Assembly: GCA_944387915.1 (NCBI GenBank)
Contig: CALXGT010000006.1
Coordinates: 1 to 48,887, forward strand
Length of the DNA: 48,887 nucleotides
Reading direction: 5' to 3'
Source of the DNA: an uncultured Clostridia bacterium
GTDB taxonomy: Bacteria; Bacillota; Clostridia; Oscillospirales; Ruminococcaceae
Positions 8,051-16,079 of the stretch are shown here, one piece after another. The notes under the pieces were generated by a model. The model worked only from the letters and a program-made list of their open reading frames with translations. It did no database searches and had not been told where the DNA came from. The translations under genes were made by a program, and so were the position numbers. How positions within the stretch are numbered: position 1 is the first letter of the stretch; the number at the start of each line of letters is the position of its first letter.

Positions 8051-8905
8051 ATGGGGCGCAGCCAAACTGCAATTGACAGAAGAAATGCAGCCGCACAGAA
8101 ATTAGTTAAAGATTATGGAGATACTTTGTGGCATTATACAAATATACAAGCTCTAGATGGGATACTGAGCAACAAAGAGATTTGGTTTGGTAGCACCGAA
8201 GTTGTCAATGATCGCGCTGAATTGACTGGGTTTATTGATGATTTGGAGAATGCTGTGCGGGAACAAATTTCACAAGAACATATTCAGAAAGCGGACGATA
8301 TATTTCAACAGATTAAAAAGCGGTTTCCAAAAGGCTATCCGTATATTTTTTGTCTTTCAAGAGCCAGAGAGGATGCAGCTCAGTGGGAACGATATGCGAA
8401 TGGCGGCCAAGGAGTAGCGATTGTATTTCGGACAGAAGCACTGAAAAAACTCTTCTTTTACAATTTCATTATGAATAAAGAGTTTTATGAGTATAAGGCA
8501 AAGTCTCATGAATTATGCCGATTATTGGTAGATTATCTTCAAAAAGATAGCATAGCTGAATTTTCCGACTTAAAGGGATTGATAGACAATTTATTTCTAT
8601 GTGCGCTGCTACATAAACACCCCAGCTTTTCCCCAGAGCAGGAAGTAAGAATTTCTCTCCCATTTGTCCAGGATACTGATTTGCACGTGCAATATAAACT
8701 GCAGGATACGATTAGAAAGGTATATGTGCTGAACTTGATGGAATTATGTGAGCAAGAGAGCATCAATTTTGAGGACTTAATCGATTCCATTGTAATCGGT
8801 CCCAGGTCTAAGCAAAGTGTCAGTGCCTTACAGGGATACTGTAGACATCTGGGCCTTTCCGAACTTTCTGAAAGAATTCGAAACTCAGATTGTCCGTTGA
8901 GATAG
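8051..8905 (+). CDS. DUF2971 domain protein
   Basis: The protein of about 284 residues begins with the DUF2971 hallmark: LWHYTNIQALDGILSNKEIWFGSTEVVNDRAEL, in which the H-Y pair, the I-W-F strand and N-D-x-x-E are conserved. A second conserved block reads FCLSRAREDAAQWERYANGGQGVAIVF. The DUF2971 family is unassigned and recurrent in accessory and defence regions. Its arrangement of H-Y near the start and a late E is suggestive of the ADP-ribosyltransferase fold, which is inference. The ATG at 8051 has AAGGGG eight bases upstream; a GTG at 8042 would overlap that site and is less likely. It is the first gene of a unit with its own promoter and flanking terminators. Confidence 0.75.
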   Translation: MGRSQTAIDRRNAAAQKLVKDYGDTLWHYTNIQALDGILSNKEIWFGSTEVVNDRAELTGFIDDLENAVREQISQEHIQKADDIFQQIKKRFPKGYPYIFCLSRAREDAAQWERYANGGQGVAIVFRTEALKKLFFYNFIMNKEFYEYKAKSHELCRLLVDYLQKDSIAEFSDLKGLIDNLFLCALLHKHPSFSPEQEVRISLPFVQDTDLHVQYKLQDTIRKVYVLNLMELCEQESINFEDLIDSIVIGPRSKQSVSALQGYCRHLGLSELSERIRNSDCPLR

Positions 8906-8959
8906 CTATAGATGATATTAAATGGTTGCTAAATTTGGTGTAAGCCAGGTGGAAGTGAT

Positions 8960-10045
8960 ATGGAACTGAAAAACCCATTTGCATTGCAGAAAACAGATGG
9001 CCATATTGTGATGATTGGAGATCTCTCTCCAGAGCAGCGAGGAAAGGCTTGCGGTTGCATATGCCCGGAGTGCAAGTCAGATTTTATTGCACGAATGGGA
9101 GATATTCGAGTCTCACACTTTGCTCATAGCGGAAATGTGTGCGATGTTGTCAAAGTATTCATGAACTCACTATACCAACTCATGTGGGAGGGGTTGCAGG
9201 ACAACGCCCGTTTTTATTTACCGGGGTGCTATGGCTTTTTTCAGGAGAGTACGGGTGTTGAAAAGCTGTCTTCTGTCTCATCCACTGGATATGAACTCAT
9301 ATTTGAAGCCTGCAATTTTAAGGTGGAATCTTCAGAAATCAGAAAGAATAATCGAGGAGTTGCAGAGGCTCTGATTCTTACAGCTCGAAAGGATCATTCG
9401 CTCGCCGTTGTACTTGTGCCACCAGCTACAATCTGTAAAATTTCTCGTCCCAAGCCGGTAGAGGGAATCGCGACGCTTACGATACAGATACCTAAAAGGC
9501 TGGATTTCCATCATGTAACATCAAATCAGCTTAAGAGCGTTTTACTTCAAGAAACACGGTACAAAGATTGGCTCAGCAGCCCGAAAATTGACCAATGGCG
9601 GCGGCAATGCCAAGAGCAACGTGCAGAATGGATTAGGCTGAGAAGAAATGAACAAGCTCGAATCGACGAGATAAATCGAGATACAGACCAGTGGATTCGG
9701 AATTCTCTAAAATCATCTCCACTGAAACAACCAGTGCAAACAAAAGAAATAAGCCAACAAGATGAAGAAGCAGCCAGACAGATGGCCGAGATTCTCAGAG
9801 AATATAGAGCGAGTCAGCCTGCTGCATGGGATTATGACAATAACGAAGAATTGTCTGCGATCCGATTCTATCTTTCAAAAAGGTATCAAACAATTCCCAA
9901 TGATTTGATTGTGACAGCACCAAATGGCGAACGTTGGTGCTTTTGTACGTCCTGCAAACAATGGTATCAATCAACTGATATGTTACAGTATGGTGGAAAG
10001 GATTGGAACTTAGGGTTGTGTCGAGATTGTGTACAGAATAAATAG
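8960..10045 (+). CDS. CoiA-like protein with zinc fingers and altered nuclease motif
   Basis: The 361-residue protein opens like competence protein CoiA: CICPECKSDFIARMGDIRVSHFAH holds Cys and His zinc ligands (Cys33-Cys38, His53, His56). CoiA then carries a PD-(D/E)XK-type core (R..DV...x.EI). The matching stretch here, RGVAEALILTARKDHSLAVVLVPP, has Glu in place of the first Asp and Val where the second acidic residue is expected, so nuclease activity is doubtful. A long basic and acidic helical linker (about 205-295) leads to a C-terminal C-x2-C ... C-x2-C zinc knuckle (CTSCKQWY ... CRDC). It starts 54 bases after the DUF2971 gene with GGTGGAAGTG upstream. A nucleic-acid-binding sensor role is plausible but unproven. 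Confidence 0.65.
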   Translation: MELKNPFALQKTDGHIVMIGDLSPEQRGKACGCICPECKSDFIARMGDIRVSHFAHSGNVCDVVKVFMNSLYQLMWEGLQDNARFYLPGCYGFFQESTGVEKLSSVSSTGYELIFEACNFKVESSEIRKNNRGVAEALILTARKDHSLAVVLVPPATICKISRPKPVEGIATLTIQIPKRLDFHHVTSNQLKSVLLQETRYKDWLSSPKIDQWRRQCQEQRAEWIRLRRNEQARIDEINRDTDQWIRNSLKSSPLKQPVQTKEISQQDEEAARQMAEILREYRASQPAAWDYDNNEELSAIRFYLSKRYQTIPNDLIVTAPNGERWCFCTSCKQWYQSTDMLQYGGKDWNLGLCRDCVQNK

Positions 10046-10229
10046 GAAAAAGTATAGCTATGAGAATTTCAGAAAGCAACTTGTCAAGTATGCGGAACTA
10101 AAGCATATAAGCAATCAAGTTTTTTCGGAAGATTGTATATTTTGGGCATGCAAAGTTGTGATAGAGATGAACTGCTTTTCATTTTTCTAAGAATGTTTAA
10201 ACAGATAAAAATAAGAAGGGACGGCCGCT

Positions 10230-11102
10230 GTGAAACGTAATTTTCTAAAAGACTTAAAATGGCACATTTTTTTATTAATGGTATCAATGTTTTTTGTTTG
10301 TAAATATTCTTCCGCACCACCTATATTTGACGCACTGAATATAATATTTCGAAGACCAGAAGAAAATACTCTTATGTACGAAATTATAAGAATTGCGGAA
10401 AATCTCAGCTTAGCCTATATTGCTTCACTAATTTTTTATTTATTGGTTGATTACATTCCTCTAATTAAGGAAGAAAAGAATACGCTACACCTTTTAGAAA
10501 AGTACCTTTTTCCATTGTATATGTATATGGACAAAATAAACTCTTATTTCCGTTATGCAACAGGTGTGTCAAGCATAAAAGACGCGACAGACAAGGAAAT
10601 AAAAGAGATTGATGACTTTTATTTTAGCGGTCAAACTGAATATTTGGTAATTAAAACAATTCGAAATGGAAATGATGATGGGGAATATGTGGATAAGTTT
10701 AAGGCTAAAGAATCTATAATATTTTATGCAAAGAAAATTGAAGAATGTATTAAAGGCATTGATGATATTTTAATGCAAAATAAAATGTCCAGTGATTTTT
10801 GTATATTAATTAATCGTATTAGAAGTTGCAATTTCCTTGAAAAAATAATTAAAGTCATGGCAGAAGAAAATGAAATCATTGTGAAGGGACATCCTGTGTT
10901 ACAAAGATATCTTAACTTTTATAAGGATTTGGCTGAATTTAACGATCTTGAGGAGAAATTGAAGAAATACAATTTCTTAAAATTAGGAACTATTTATAGA
11001 AGGGCAACAAGCGAAGAAATCCAATCATGGGAAGAGCATCAAATAGAAATATATAAAAAGCATCCAGAAATAGGCCAAATTTATGAGCAGCTAAAAAAAT
11101 AA
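10230..11102 (+). CDS. Two-TM membrane protein with long cytoplasmic helical domain, unknown function
   Basis: The 290-residue protein has two hydrophobic helices (about 9-27 and 50-72) at its N-terminus, then a charged, mostly helical region of about 215 residues with no catalytic motif I recognise. The start is GTG with AGAAGGGA upstream. It lies 184 bases downstream of the CoiA-like gene on the same strand and ends three bases before a terminator, so it probably belongs to the same unit. Membrane proteins beside sensor proteins are frequent effectors in defence cassettes, which is only an analogy here. It could also be an unrelated cargo gene. Confidence 0.6.
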   Translation: MKRNFLKDLKWHIFLLMVSMFFVCKYSSAPPIFDALNIIFRRPEENTLMYEIIRIAENLSLAYIASLIFYLLVDYIPLIKEEKNTLHLLEKYLFPLYMYMDKINSYFRYATGVSSIKDATDKEIKEIDDFYFSGQTEYLVIKTIRNGNDDGEYVDKFKAKESIIFYAKKIEECIKGIDDILMQNKMSSDFCILINRIRSCNFLEKIIKVMAEENEIIVKGHPVLQRYLNFYKDLAEFNDLEEKLKKYNFLKLGTIYRRATSEEIQSWEEHQIEIYKKHPEIGQIYEQLKK

Positions 11103-11106
11103 AAAT

Positions 11107-11163
11107 TGAATCGGTAGTCAGATCTGAACCCTTAGTGTTCGGACACGGGCTACCGATTTTTTA
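11107..11163 (+). terminator. Terminator after the DUF2971/CoiA-like/TM unit
   Basis: AATCGGTAG pairs with CTACCGATT across a long loop and is followed by TTTTTTATA. Confidence 0.7.
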
Positions 11164-11177
11164 TATTATCAGGTTTT

Positions 11178-11185
11178 AAGCGGTT
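11178..11185. repeat. Target-site duplication, left copy (AAGCGGTT)
   Basis: AAGCGGTT at 11178-11185 is repeated exactly at 12675-12682, flanking the IS256-family element. IS256-type elements make 8-9 bp duplications. Confidence 0.85.
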
Positions 11186-11285
11186 GGTACTGTCAATAGT
11201 TTTTCGCAAATTTGTCTCTGACAAAATGAAATCACGTGCCGGAACCCGGCGGTGGAGCAGCTATGCTCCGTTTAATTACCTGAAA

Positions 11286-11358
11286 GCATATGCCGGAGAT
11301 GGAGTCAAGAGCGGCGAAGCCGTTCATCTTGACTCTTGACTCCGTCGTCGGCATATGC
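11286..11358. repeat. Long hairpin downstream of the IS256-family transposase
   Basis: Arms 11286-11311 and 11333-11358 pair over 10 and 11 bases around a 5-base internal mismatch. It lies between the transposase stop and the element end and could stop transcription across the element. Confidence 0.75.
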
Positions 11359-11384
11359 TATGTGATTGTAGTTTGAAGCTGGAC

Positions 11385-12563
11385 TCATGCCACTTCTGCT
11401 GCGGATTCAGTCATATATTTCATACAAAGATACCGCTTGGATCCCCACTCCTTTCCTGACACATACCGCAGTCGGGCACAAACCAGCATCAAAGCAGACT
11501 TCCCATCCGGGAATGTGCCAACGACTCTCGTCCTGCGCCGTATCTCACGATTCATGCGTTCGATGACATTGTTTGTACGGATTTTAAGCCAATGCTGTGA
11601 CGGAAAATCCATGTAAGTTAAGGTTTCTTCAATGCCGTCCTCCACCTTTTTGGCTGCTTCATTCAGCCGCATGGAGCGTAGCTTTTCCACGATATCACAG
11701 GCCTTCTTGCGTGCTGCCTCCTTGCTTTCCTGCGCGTGGATTGCTTTCAGCATCCGTGTGACCTCTTGCATATGTTTTCTTGGTGTAACGGAGAAAATAT
11801 TCCGATAGAAATGCACGGTACAGCGCTGGTATTTCGCCTCCGGAAAGACCTCTGCGACAGCATTGCACATGCCGAGGCACTTGTCTCCGACAATGAGCTT
11901 TACACCGTCAAGTCCACGTCCCTTCAGCCATACAAGGAAGTTTTTCCAACTTTCCGCATCCTCTTTCATACCCTCTGCCGCGCCAATGATCTCTCGATAA
12001 CCGTCCTCATCTACACCGATAGCGACAAGAATACTGACATTTTCAAACTCTCCGCCCCAGTTGCGCTTGAGATAAATACCGTCTACATAGACATATGGGT
12101 ACTTTCCGGACAGCTTGCGATTTCGCCATTCCTCAATATGAACATAGGCTTTCTGATTCAGATCGCTGATGGTGGACGCTGACACTCGACTGCCCCACAG
12201 AGCTTCCGAGATGTCTTCTACGCGACGTACCGAAACACCTGCCAGGTACATTTCGATCAGGGCTTCTTCCACCGAACTCTCACGACGGCGGTAACGCTCT
12301 ATGATGGCAGTTTCAAAGGAAACACCTTTCAGCTTCGGTACTTCAAGGCGCACCTCACCAGAGGTCGTGGTTAGTTTACGGCTGTAATGTCCCGAACGGT
12401 AACCTTGCCGCGCCTCAGTACGCTCATACTTTGCCGCGTTTGTCAGTTCTTCGGCTTCTTTGTTCAGCAGTTCATTCAGCGTTTCCTCCACACTGTTTCG
12501 AACCAATTCTTTCAACTCGCTCTTGACGCTTTCCTCATTTAACTGTATAATAGGTTTGGACAT
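11385..12563 (-). CDS. IS256-family transposase (mutator-type DDE)
   Basis: The 392-residue transposase carries the DDE triad: Asp161 in YVDGIYLK, Asp227 in VGDKCLGM and Glu335 in NNVIERMNRE. The C-terminal RMNREIRRRTRVVGTFP block is typical of the family, as is the Cys/His stretch YQRCTVHFYRN before the last catalytic residue. Length is usual for the family. The start is the ATG with AAAGGAG eight bases upstream; ATGs six and 39 bases further upstream are less well placed. The enzyme moves the enclosing element by a copy-out, paste-in route with an excised circle, as known for IS256. Confidence 0.93.
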   Translation of the reverse strand: MSKPIIQLNEESVKSELKELVRNSVEETLNELLNKEAEELTNAAKYERTEARQGYRSGHYSRKLTTTSGEVRLEVPKLKGVSFETAIIERYRRRESSVEEALIEMYLAGVSVRRVEDISEALWGSRVSASTISDLNQKAYVHIEEWRNRKLSGKYPYVYVDGIYLKRNWGGEFENVSILVAIGVDEDGYREIIGAAEGMKEDAESWKNFLVWLKGRGLDGVKLIVGDKCLGMCNAVAEVFPEAKYQRCTVHFYRNIFSVTPRKHMQEVTRMLKAIHAQESKEAARKKACDIVEKLRSMRLNEAAKKVEDGIEETLTYMDFPSQHWLKIRTNNVIERMNREIRRRTRVVGTFPDGKSALMLVCARLRYVSGKEWGSKRYLCMKYMTESAAEVA

Positions 12564-12674
12564 GCTCATATCTCCTTTTGAATGTTTGTGTGGTAACTTC
12601 ATTCTACCAGAGTTTTGTGAGCATGTCTATCTTTTTGCTCCTTTTGATATTTGCGAAAAATATTATACCTTATC

Positions 12675-12707
12675 AAGCGGTTTTCTACCGCTTTTTATTT
12701 TTTTTAA
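12675..12707 (+). terminator. Terminator rebuilt by the target duplication (right copy of AAGCGGTT)
   Basis: AGCGGT (12676-12681) pairs with ACCGCT (12687-12692) and is followed by a T-rich tract. The first eight bases (12675-12682) are the right-hand target duplication of the IS256-family element. Joining the two flanks restores one terminator, so the element inserted within its stem. Confidence 0.7.
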
Positions 12708-12773
12708 AATTGGACAGCATTCGGAAAATCTGCAAAAAATGAAAAATAAGGAATGAAACGGCTACTTCTGAAC

Positions 12774-13907
12774 CTATTTGTCCAGTTTTTCTGCAAACTC
12801 TATTTCGACCTGATCCGGTGTTTTATACTGAAGTGTCTTGTGAGGTCGTTTGGAATTATAGAACAGGATGTAGGTGTCCACAGCTTTTTTAAATTCTTTT
12901 TCCGAATGATAGTGCGTTCGGTATAATTCCTCCTGTTTCAGGGATTTGAAGAAAGTTTCGGCTACTGCGTTGTCATGAGGCTTGCCTGATCTGGAAAATG
13001 ACTGGGCGACGTTTTGGGAAGCCAGCAGGTTACAAAACGTTTGAGAAGCATAGTTGCTCCCTCTGTCGCTGTGAAAAATCAGACCAGCGGGTGGCTTGCG
13101 TACTTCATAGGCAGATTCAAAAGTAGCTTTAACAAGACGCGTACTGTTTTTGAAAGATATTTTGTGTGCAACTATTTTTCTGGAAAACAAATCGATAATG
13201 ACACAGATGACAAATCTTTTTTGGTTATACCAAAATTCAGTGGTGTCACTGACCCAAATACAATTGGGGGCTTCCGCGTGAAAATCTTGATGAAGGTGGT
13301 TTGATTGTGCATACCGTTCCTTCTGGAAATTCTTTTTTGCTTTTTGTCGGACGCTCTCAATCCCTAACTCCCGCATTACTTCCAAAACCATTTCTTTACT
13401 GGTGTAAATTCCTTCTTGTTTCAATACTGCCGCAATTTTTTCCGCACCATAAATTTGTCGGCTTTCATCATATACCCGTTGGACTTGAATGCGCAGTTCA
13501 TCGCGCCGCTTGCGGTAACTATTATTTTGGCGCTTATTGCGAAAAATATGGTTGTAAAAGGTGCCTCGCGGAACCTGCAGTGCTTCACAAAACACATGAA
13601 CGTTATATTTGCCGTAAAGCGCTTCTAATGCTTCCAGTTTTTCTTTTAAAGGAGAATGGGCAGTACAATCTACTGCCTGGAGGATTTCGATGATTTCCTG
13701 CAGACGGGCTATCTTTCTCTCTAGACCATGTACATAACGTAAAGATATTTCCGTTTTAGCCTGAGAATCTGCCTCCTTTAAACTTTTAATCCAGGTGTAA
13801 ACAGTGCTGCGGGAAACCCCTAAATCTGAAGCGATAGTTGCAACAGATTCGTCATTTAGGTAACGATTCAAAGCTTCCTGCTTTGTTTCGGTTTTATAAT
13901 GTGCCAT
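12774..13907 (-). CDS. IS3-family transposase, single uninterrupted frame
   Basis: The 377-residue protein has an N-terminal helix-turn-helix (VATIASDLGVSRSTVYTWIK), a leucine-rich segment, an HTH_21-like middle part and an rve/DDE catalytic core: Asp221 in WVSDTTEFW, Asp281 in FHSDRGSNY and Glu317 in NAVAETFFKSLKQEE. Most IS3 members make this protein by a -1 frameshift between two frames; here both parts are one frame. The ATG at 13907 has AGGAG eight bases upstream. Element ends are not secure: TGGACAGCAT at 12711 and TGACAGTAT (minus strand from 14021) are weak candidates with no target duplication. Confidence 0.88.
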   Translation of the reverse strand: MAHYKTETKQEALNRYLNDESVATIASDLGVSRSTVYTWIKSLKEADSQAKTEISLRYVHGLERKIARLQEIIEILQAVDCTAHSPLKEKLEALEALYGKYNVHVFCEALQVPRGTFYNHIFRNKRQNNSYRKRRDELRIQVQRVYDESRQIYGAEKIAAVLKQEGIYTSKEMVLEVMRELGIESVRQKAKKNFQKERYAQSNHLHQDFHAEAPNCIWVSDTTEFWYNQKRFVICVIIDLFSRKIVAHKISFKNSTRLVKATFESAYEVRKPPAGLIFHSDRGSNYASQTFCNLLASQNVAQSFSRSGKPHDNAVAETFFKSLKQEELYRTHYHSEKEFKKAVDTYILFYNSKRPHKTLQYKTPDQVEIEFAEKLDK

Positions 13908-14037
13908 GTTATCCACTCCTTTACTGAAATTAGAGCATATGCGCGATAGAAATTACCAAGTATCTAAAATAAATGTAAAAATGAAAATTTGCGTTGTATA
14001 ATATAGTATGGTATACTGTCAGTAACAGGATGGCTTT

Positions 14038-14166
14038 GGAGAATATATAGCCGTCGTTGGCGTAATTCCCATTGTGATTGATCTGAGCATTCCGCCTGTA
14101 CACTTCATAGTCAAAATAGTTGAGCAGATGTTCCGGAACATCGATAGATTCCATTTCCGCTACATA
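14038..14166 (-). pseudogene. C-terminal remnant of an ArdA-type antirestriction gene
   Basis: The minus-strand frame holds AEMESIDVPEHLLNYFDYEV followed by YRRNAQINHNGNYANDGYIF. This resembles the C-terminal IPEHL.NYIDYE.iGRD signature of ArdA proteins carried by conjugative elements such as Tn916. No matching N-terminal part, start codon or Shine-Dalgarno site is present, and the frame runs into unrelated sequence on both sides. It is read as debris of an earlier conjugative element next to the IS3-family gene. Confidence 0.5.
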
Positions 14167-14288
14167 TGAGAATGTCGCCCGTAGTCGCGTTGCGCAGGGT
14201 GATTTCTGTCCAGTATGAAATGTAGTATGGTTTATGCTATCATAATTTTTTAACGGGAAAACAGGAGAAAAATCAAGGAGAAACCTCA

Positions 14289-14384
14289 ATGATTGTAGTT
14301 GAAAATGCACATGAAACGATTATCGATCCGGAGGTATTTGAGGCGGTGCAAAAGAAAAAGAGGCATAACATGTCGAAGATATGA
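14289..14384 (+). pseudogene. Remnant of a large serine recombinase
   Basis: A 31-codon frame reads VVENAHETIIDPEVFEAVQ followed by KKKRHNMSKI and a stop. The block VVENAHEPIIDPEVFEAVQ is a signature just before the zinc ribbon of large serine recombinases. Nothing before or after continues the protein. It marks another decayed mobile element. It is not a piece of the three recombinases at the left edge, whose corresponding sequences differ. Confidence 0.7.
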
Positions 14385-14537
14385 TATTCATGAACATAAA
14401 CAAACATCTGTTATGATGTGGAAATTATAACAATCTATTTCTGCCCATTAATATGTAAGAAAAATATCAAAATAAAATTAAGGTTGACTTACTTAAGCAT
14501 AGCAAACATAATATCTCAAAATTTTATAGATTTGGGA

Positions 14538-14566
14538 TTGACTTGCCAATTTTGCAGTGATATAAT
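14538..14566 (+). promoter_or_regulatory. Promoter of the three-gene nuclease cassette
   Basis: TTGACT (14538-14543) and TATAAT (14561-14566) are separated by exactly 17 bases. The expected transcript has a leader of about 100 bases. The rest of 14385-14673 shows no gene and is very AT-rich. Confidence 0.75.
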
Positions 14567-14673
14567 CTAATGGGTTGTAATATGCACAAGAAAAACATAT
14601 GTTATATTTTTACATTTGGATATCTGTAACAATTCAGCTTAGAGCATACATCAATGTGGTGGAGGTATTACAA

Positions 14674-15774
14674 ATGGCACTAAAAATGAACGAAAATACT
14701 TTTTTGGGTTTTTATAAAAACACGATCCAAGGATATTCTAAAGCATACCAGCGATATGCAATTCATGTTATGGAGGATCAGAAATTTGCTAGTTTTGATG
14801 CTCAGGTGAAATTATCTTCTGAAAATATGATTCCATTTGTCGAGAAAGAAAGAGCTATTTCTAGCACAGTAACAAATATTCATTTTGCACCTTTTTATGA
14901 ATATTTAGAGTTTATAAAGCTTTATAAGTATTCTGTTCCTTTTTTCTATGAGTTTTCAAACGATCAAACATTGCAAGATATTTTAAATTCAAAGGGTTTT
15001 GAATGTTTTGAACCTCAAAATTTTCAGCCAAATTTTATAATAGGGACTTCACTAGGAGAAGAACCTCCAATCTACTTTCAAGATAAAAATGATCTTTACC
15101 TGAAATTTGTTTTGCAAAAGTCTTATAGTAACATTGATATGGATGTAATAAATTATCGATTTCCAATTATAATCTATATTAATACTGTAATGCACATTTT
15201 AGAAATCAGGTATGATTCAACAAAATATGATTCTGCTTTCGCTGCAGAATCATACCATCTATTAATTCAAAATTGTATAGAGTGGTTACAAGAGAATCTG
15301 AATATAAACTTGTATATTTGTAATCACAACAATATAATTCCAATACTGAAGGATAATGATGATGGTCGCGTGAAAATATATAAGCAAATGATGGAACTTA
15401 GTACAGGCGGCTCAGCTGAACTAACGTCATCTGAAGAAACTGATTATGTTCTTCCTTTTATCGGTGAACTTCGGGAACTTGTTAGTGAAAATGAAGACCT
15501 ATTTGAAAGATGTGAGGATGCTAAAAATCTTTTATTACAGTACCTTGATGATAAGGAAAAAACAGCTAGTTATCCATATATTTATATAAAATGGGTTAAC
15601 CCTGTAGAATCTGAAAGTTACACGGTTAAAGTCACTTTTGATTATTTTAACTCTAAATACACTTTAATGCAACACATATCCGGCCAATGCAAAGACTTGG
15701 GAAAGGAGCGAATGAATAATGCAATTCAATATCTTTGCGAAAGTGGCTCCTTTACTAAAGGAGAAAAAATTTGA
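14674..15774 (+). CDS. Unknown protein, first gene of the nuclease cassette
   Basis: The 366-residue protein has no signal peptide, membrane helix or motif I recognise. It alternates predicted beta stretches (YRFPIIIYINTVMHILEIRYDS; YPYIYIKWVNPVE) with charged helical parts and has an acidic segment near 255-300. The ATG at 14674 has GGAGG eight bases upstream; the frame is open to 14599 but without a ribosome site. The gene ends TGA, one base before the ATG of the next gene, so the two are translationally coupled. Unknown large proteins of this kind often are sensors or target-recognition subunits of small defence operons, which is inference from context only. Confidence 0.75.
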   Translation: MALKMNENTFLGFYKNTIQGYSKAYQRYAIHVMEDQKFASFDAQVKLSSENMIPFVEKERAISSTVTNIHFAPFYEYLEFIKLYKYSVPFFYEFSNDQTLQDILNSKGFECFEPQNFQPNFIIGTSLGEEPPIYFQDKNDLYLKFVLQKSYSNIDMDVINYRFPIIIYINTVMHILEIRYDSTKYDSAFAAESYHLLIQNCIEWLQENLNINLYICNHNNIIPILKDNDDGRVKIYKQMMELSTGGSAELTSSEETDYVLPFIGELRELVSENEDLFERCEDAKNLLLQYLDDKEKTASYPYIYIKWVNPVESESYTVKVTFDYFNSKYTLMQHISGQCKDLGKERMNNAIQYLCESGSFTKGEKI

Positions 15775-15775
15775 T

Positions 15776-16078
15776 ATGGATTTTGAAGCCTTGGAAACTT
15801 TTCTGGGACGCTATCATGTTGGTCAATTTATATATCCATCAGCAATGCAACGAGAACTAAAGTTAAATATTCAAGATGTATATAAAATATTAGAGGAAGC
15901 AGTTAAAGTTGGAGTGCTAGAACAGTATCTAGAAATTTATTGTCCTAAGTGCCAACGATTTGTGGGGGTTCGATATAAAACTATTTATGATATTCCAGAT
16001 GAAGTTTCGTGCATGCATTGCGATACAGAAATAGAGTATCCGTTACAACATGCAATTGTAATATATAGGGTGCTCTAA
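15776..16078 (+). CDS. Small winged-helix plus zinc-ribbon protein, second gene of the nuclease cassette
   Basis: The 100-residue protein has an N-terminal helical part fitting a winged helix (PSAMQRELKLNIQDVYKILEEAVKVGVLEQ) and a zinc ribbon with Cys56-x2-Cys59 (YCPKCQ) and Cys79-x2-Cys82 (SCMHCD). The ATG at 15776 starts one base after the stop of the first gene, the same TGA/TAA-t-ATG spacing seen at the next junction. AGGAG lies twelve bases upstream. An in-frame ATG at 15719 inside the first gene is an alternative that would add 19 residues read from that gene's sequence. A DNA-binding adaptor or regulator of the operon is the likely role. Confidence 0.7.
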   Translation: MDFEALETFLGRYHVGQFIYPSAMQRELKLNIQDVYKILEEAVKVGVLEQYLEIYCPKCQRFVGVRYKTIYDIPDEVSCMHCDTEIEYPLQHAIVIYRVL

Positions 16079-16079
16079 T

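Larger units (their letters stand above)
11186..12674 (-). mobile_element. Complete IS256-family insertion sequence
   Basis: The element is 1,489 bases long. Its 26-base ends (11186-11211 and the complement of 12649-12674) align without gaps and share an inner block TTTTTCGCAAAT plus scattered outer matches. It is bounded by the 8-bp repeat AAGCGGTT and codes one full-length transposase on the minus strand. All parts needed for transposition look intact. It interrupted the upstream arm of a terminator hairpin. Confidence 0.88.

Noticed and set aside
10046-10229. Small gene between the CoiA-like and TM genes
   Set aside because: Short frames exist, but none has a ribosome site or recognisable protein sequence.
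12711-14021. Exact ends of the IS3-family element
   Set aside because: TGGACAGCAT and TGACAGTAT match only with a gap, and no target duplication flanks them, so no mobile-element feature was drawn.
15719-15775. Upstream start of the zinc-ribbon gene
   Set aside because: It would overlap the preceding gene by 56 bases; the start at 15776 repeats the spacing of the next junction and begins the domain-like sequence.
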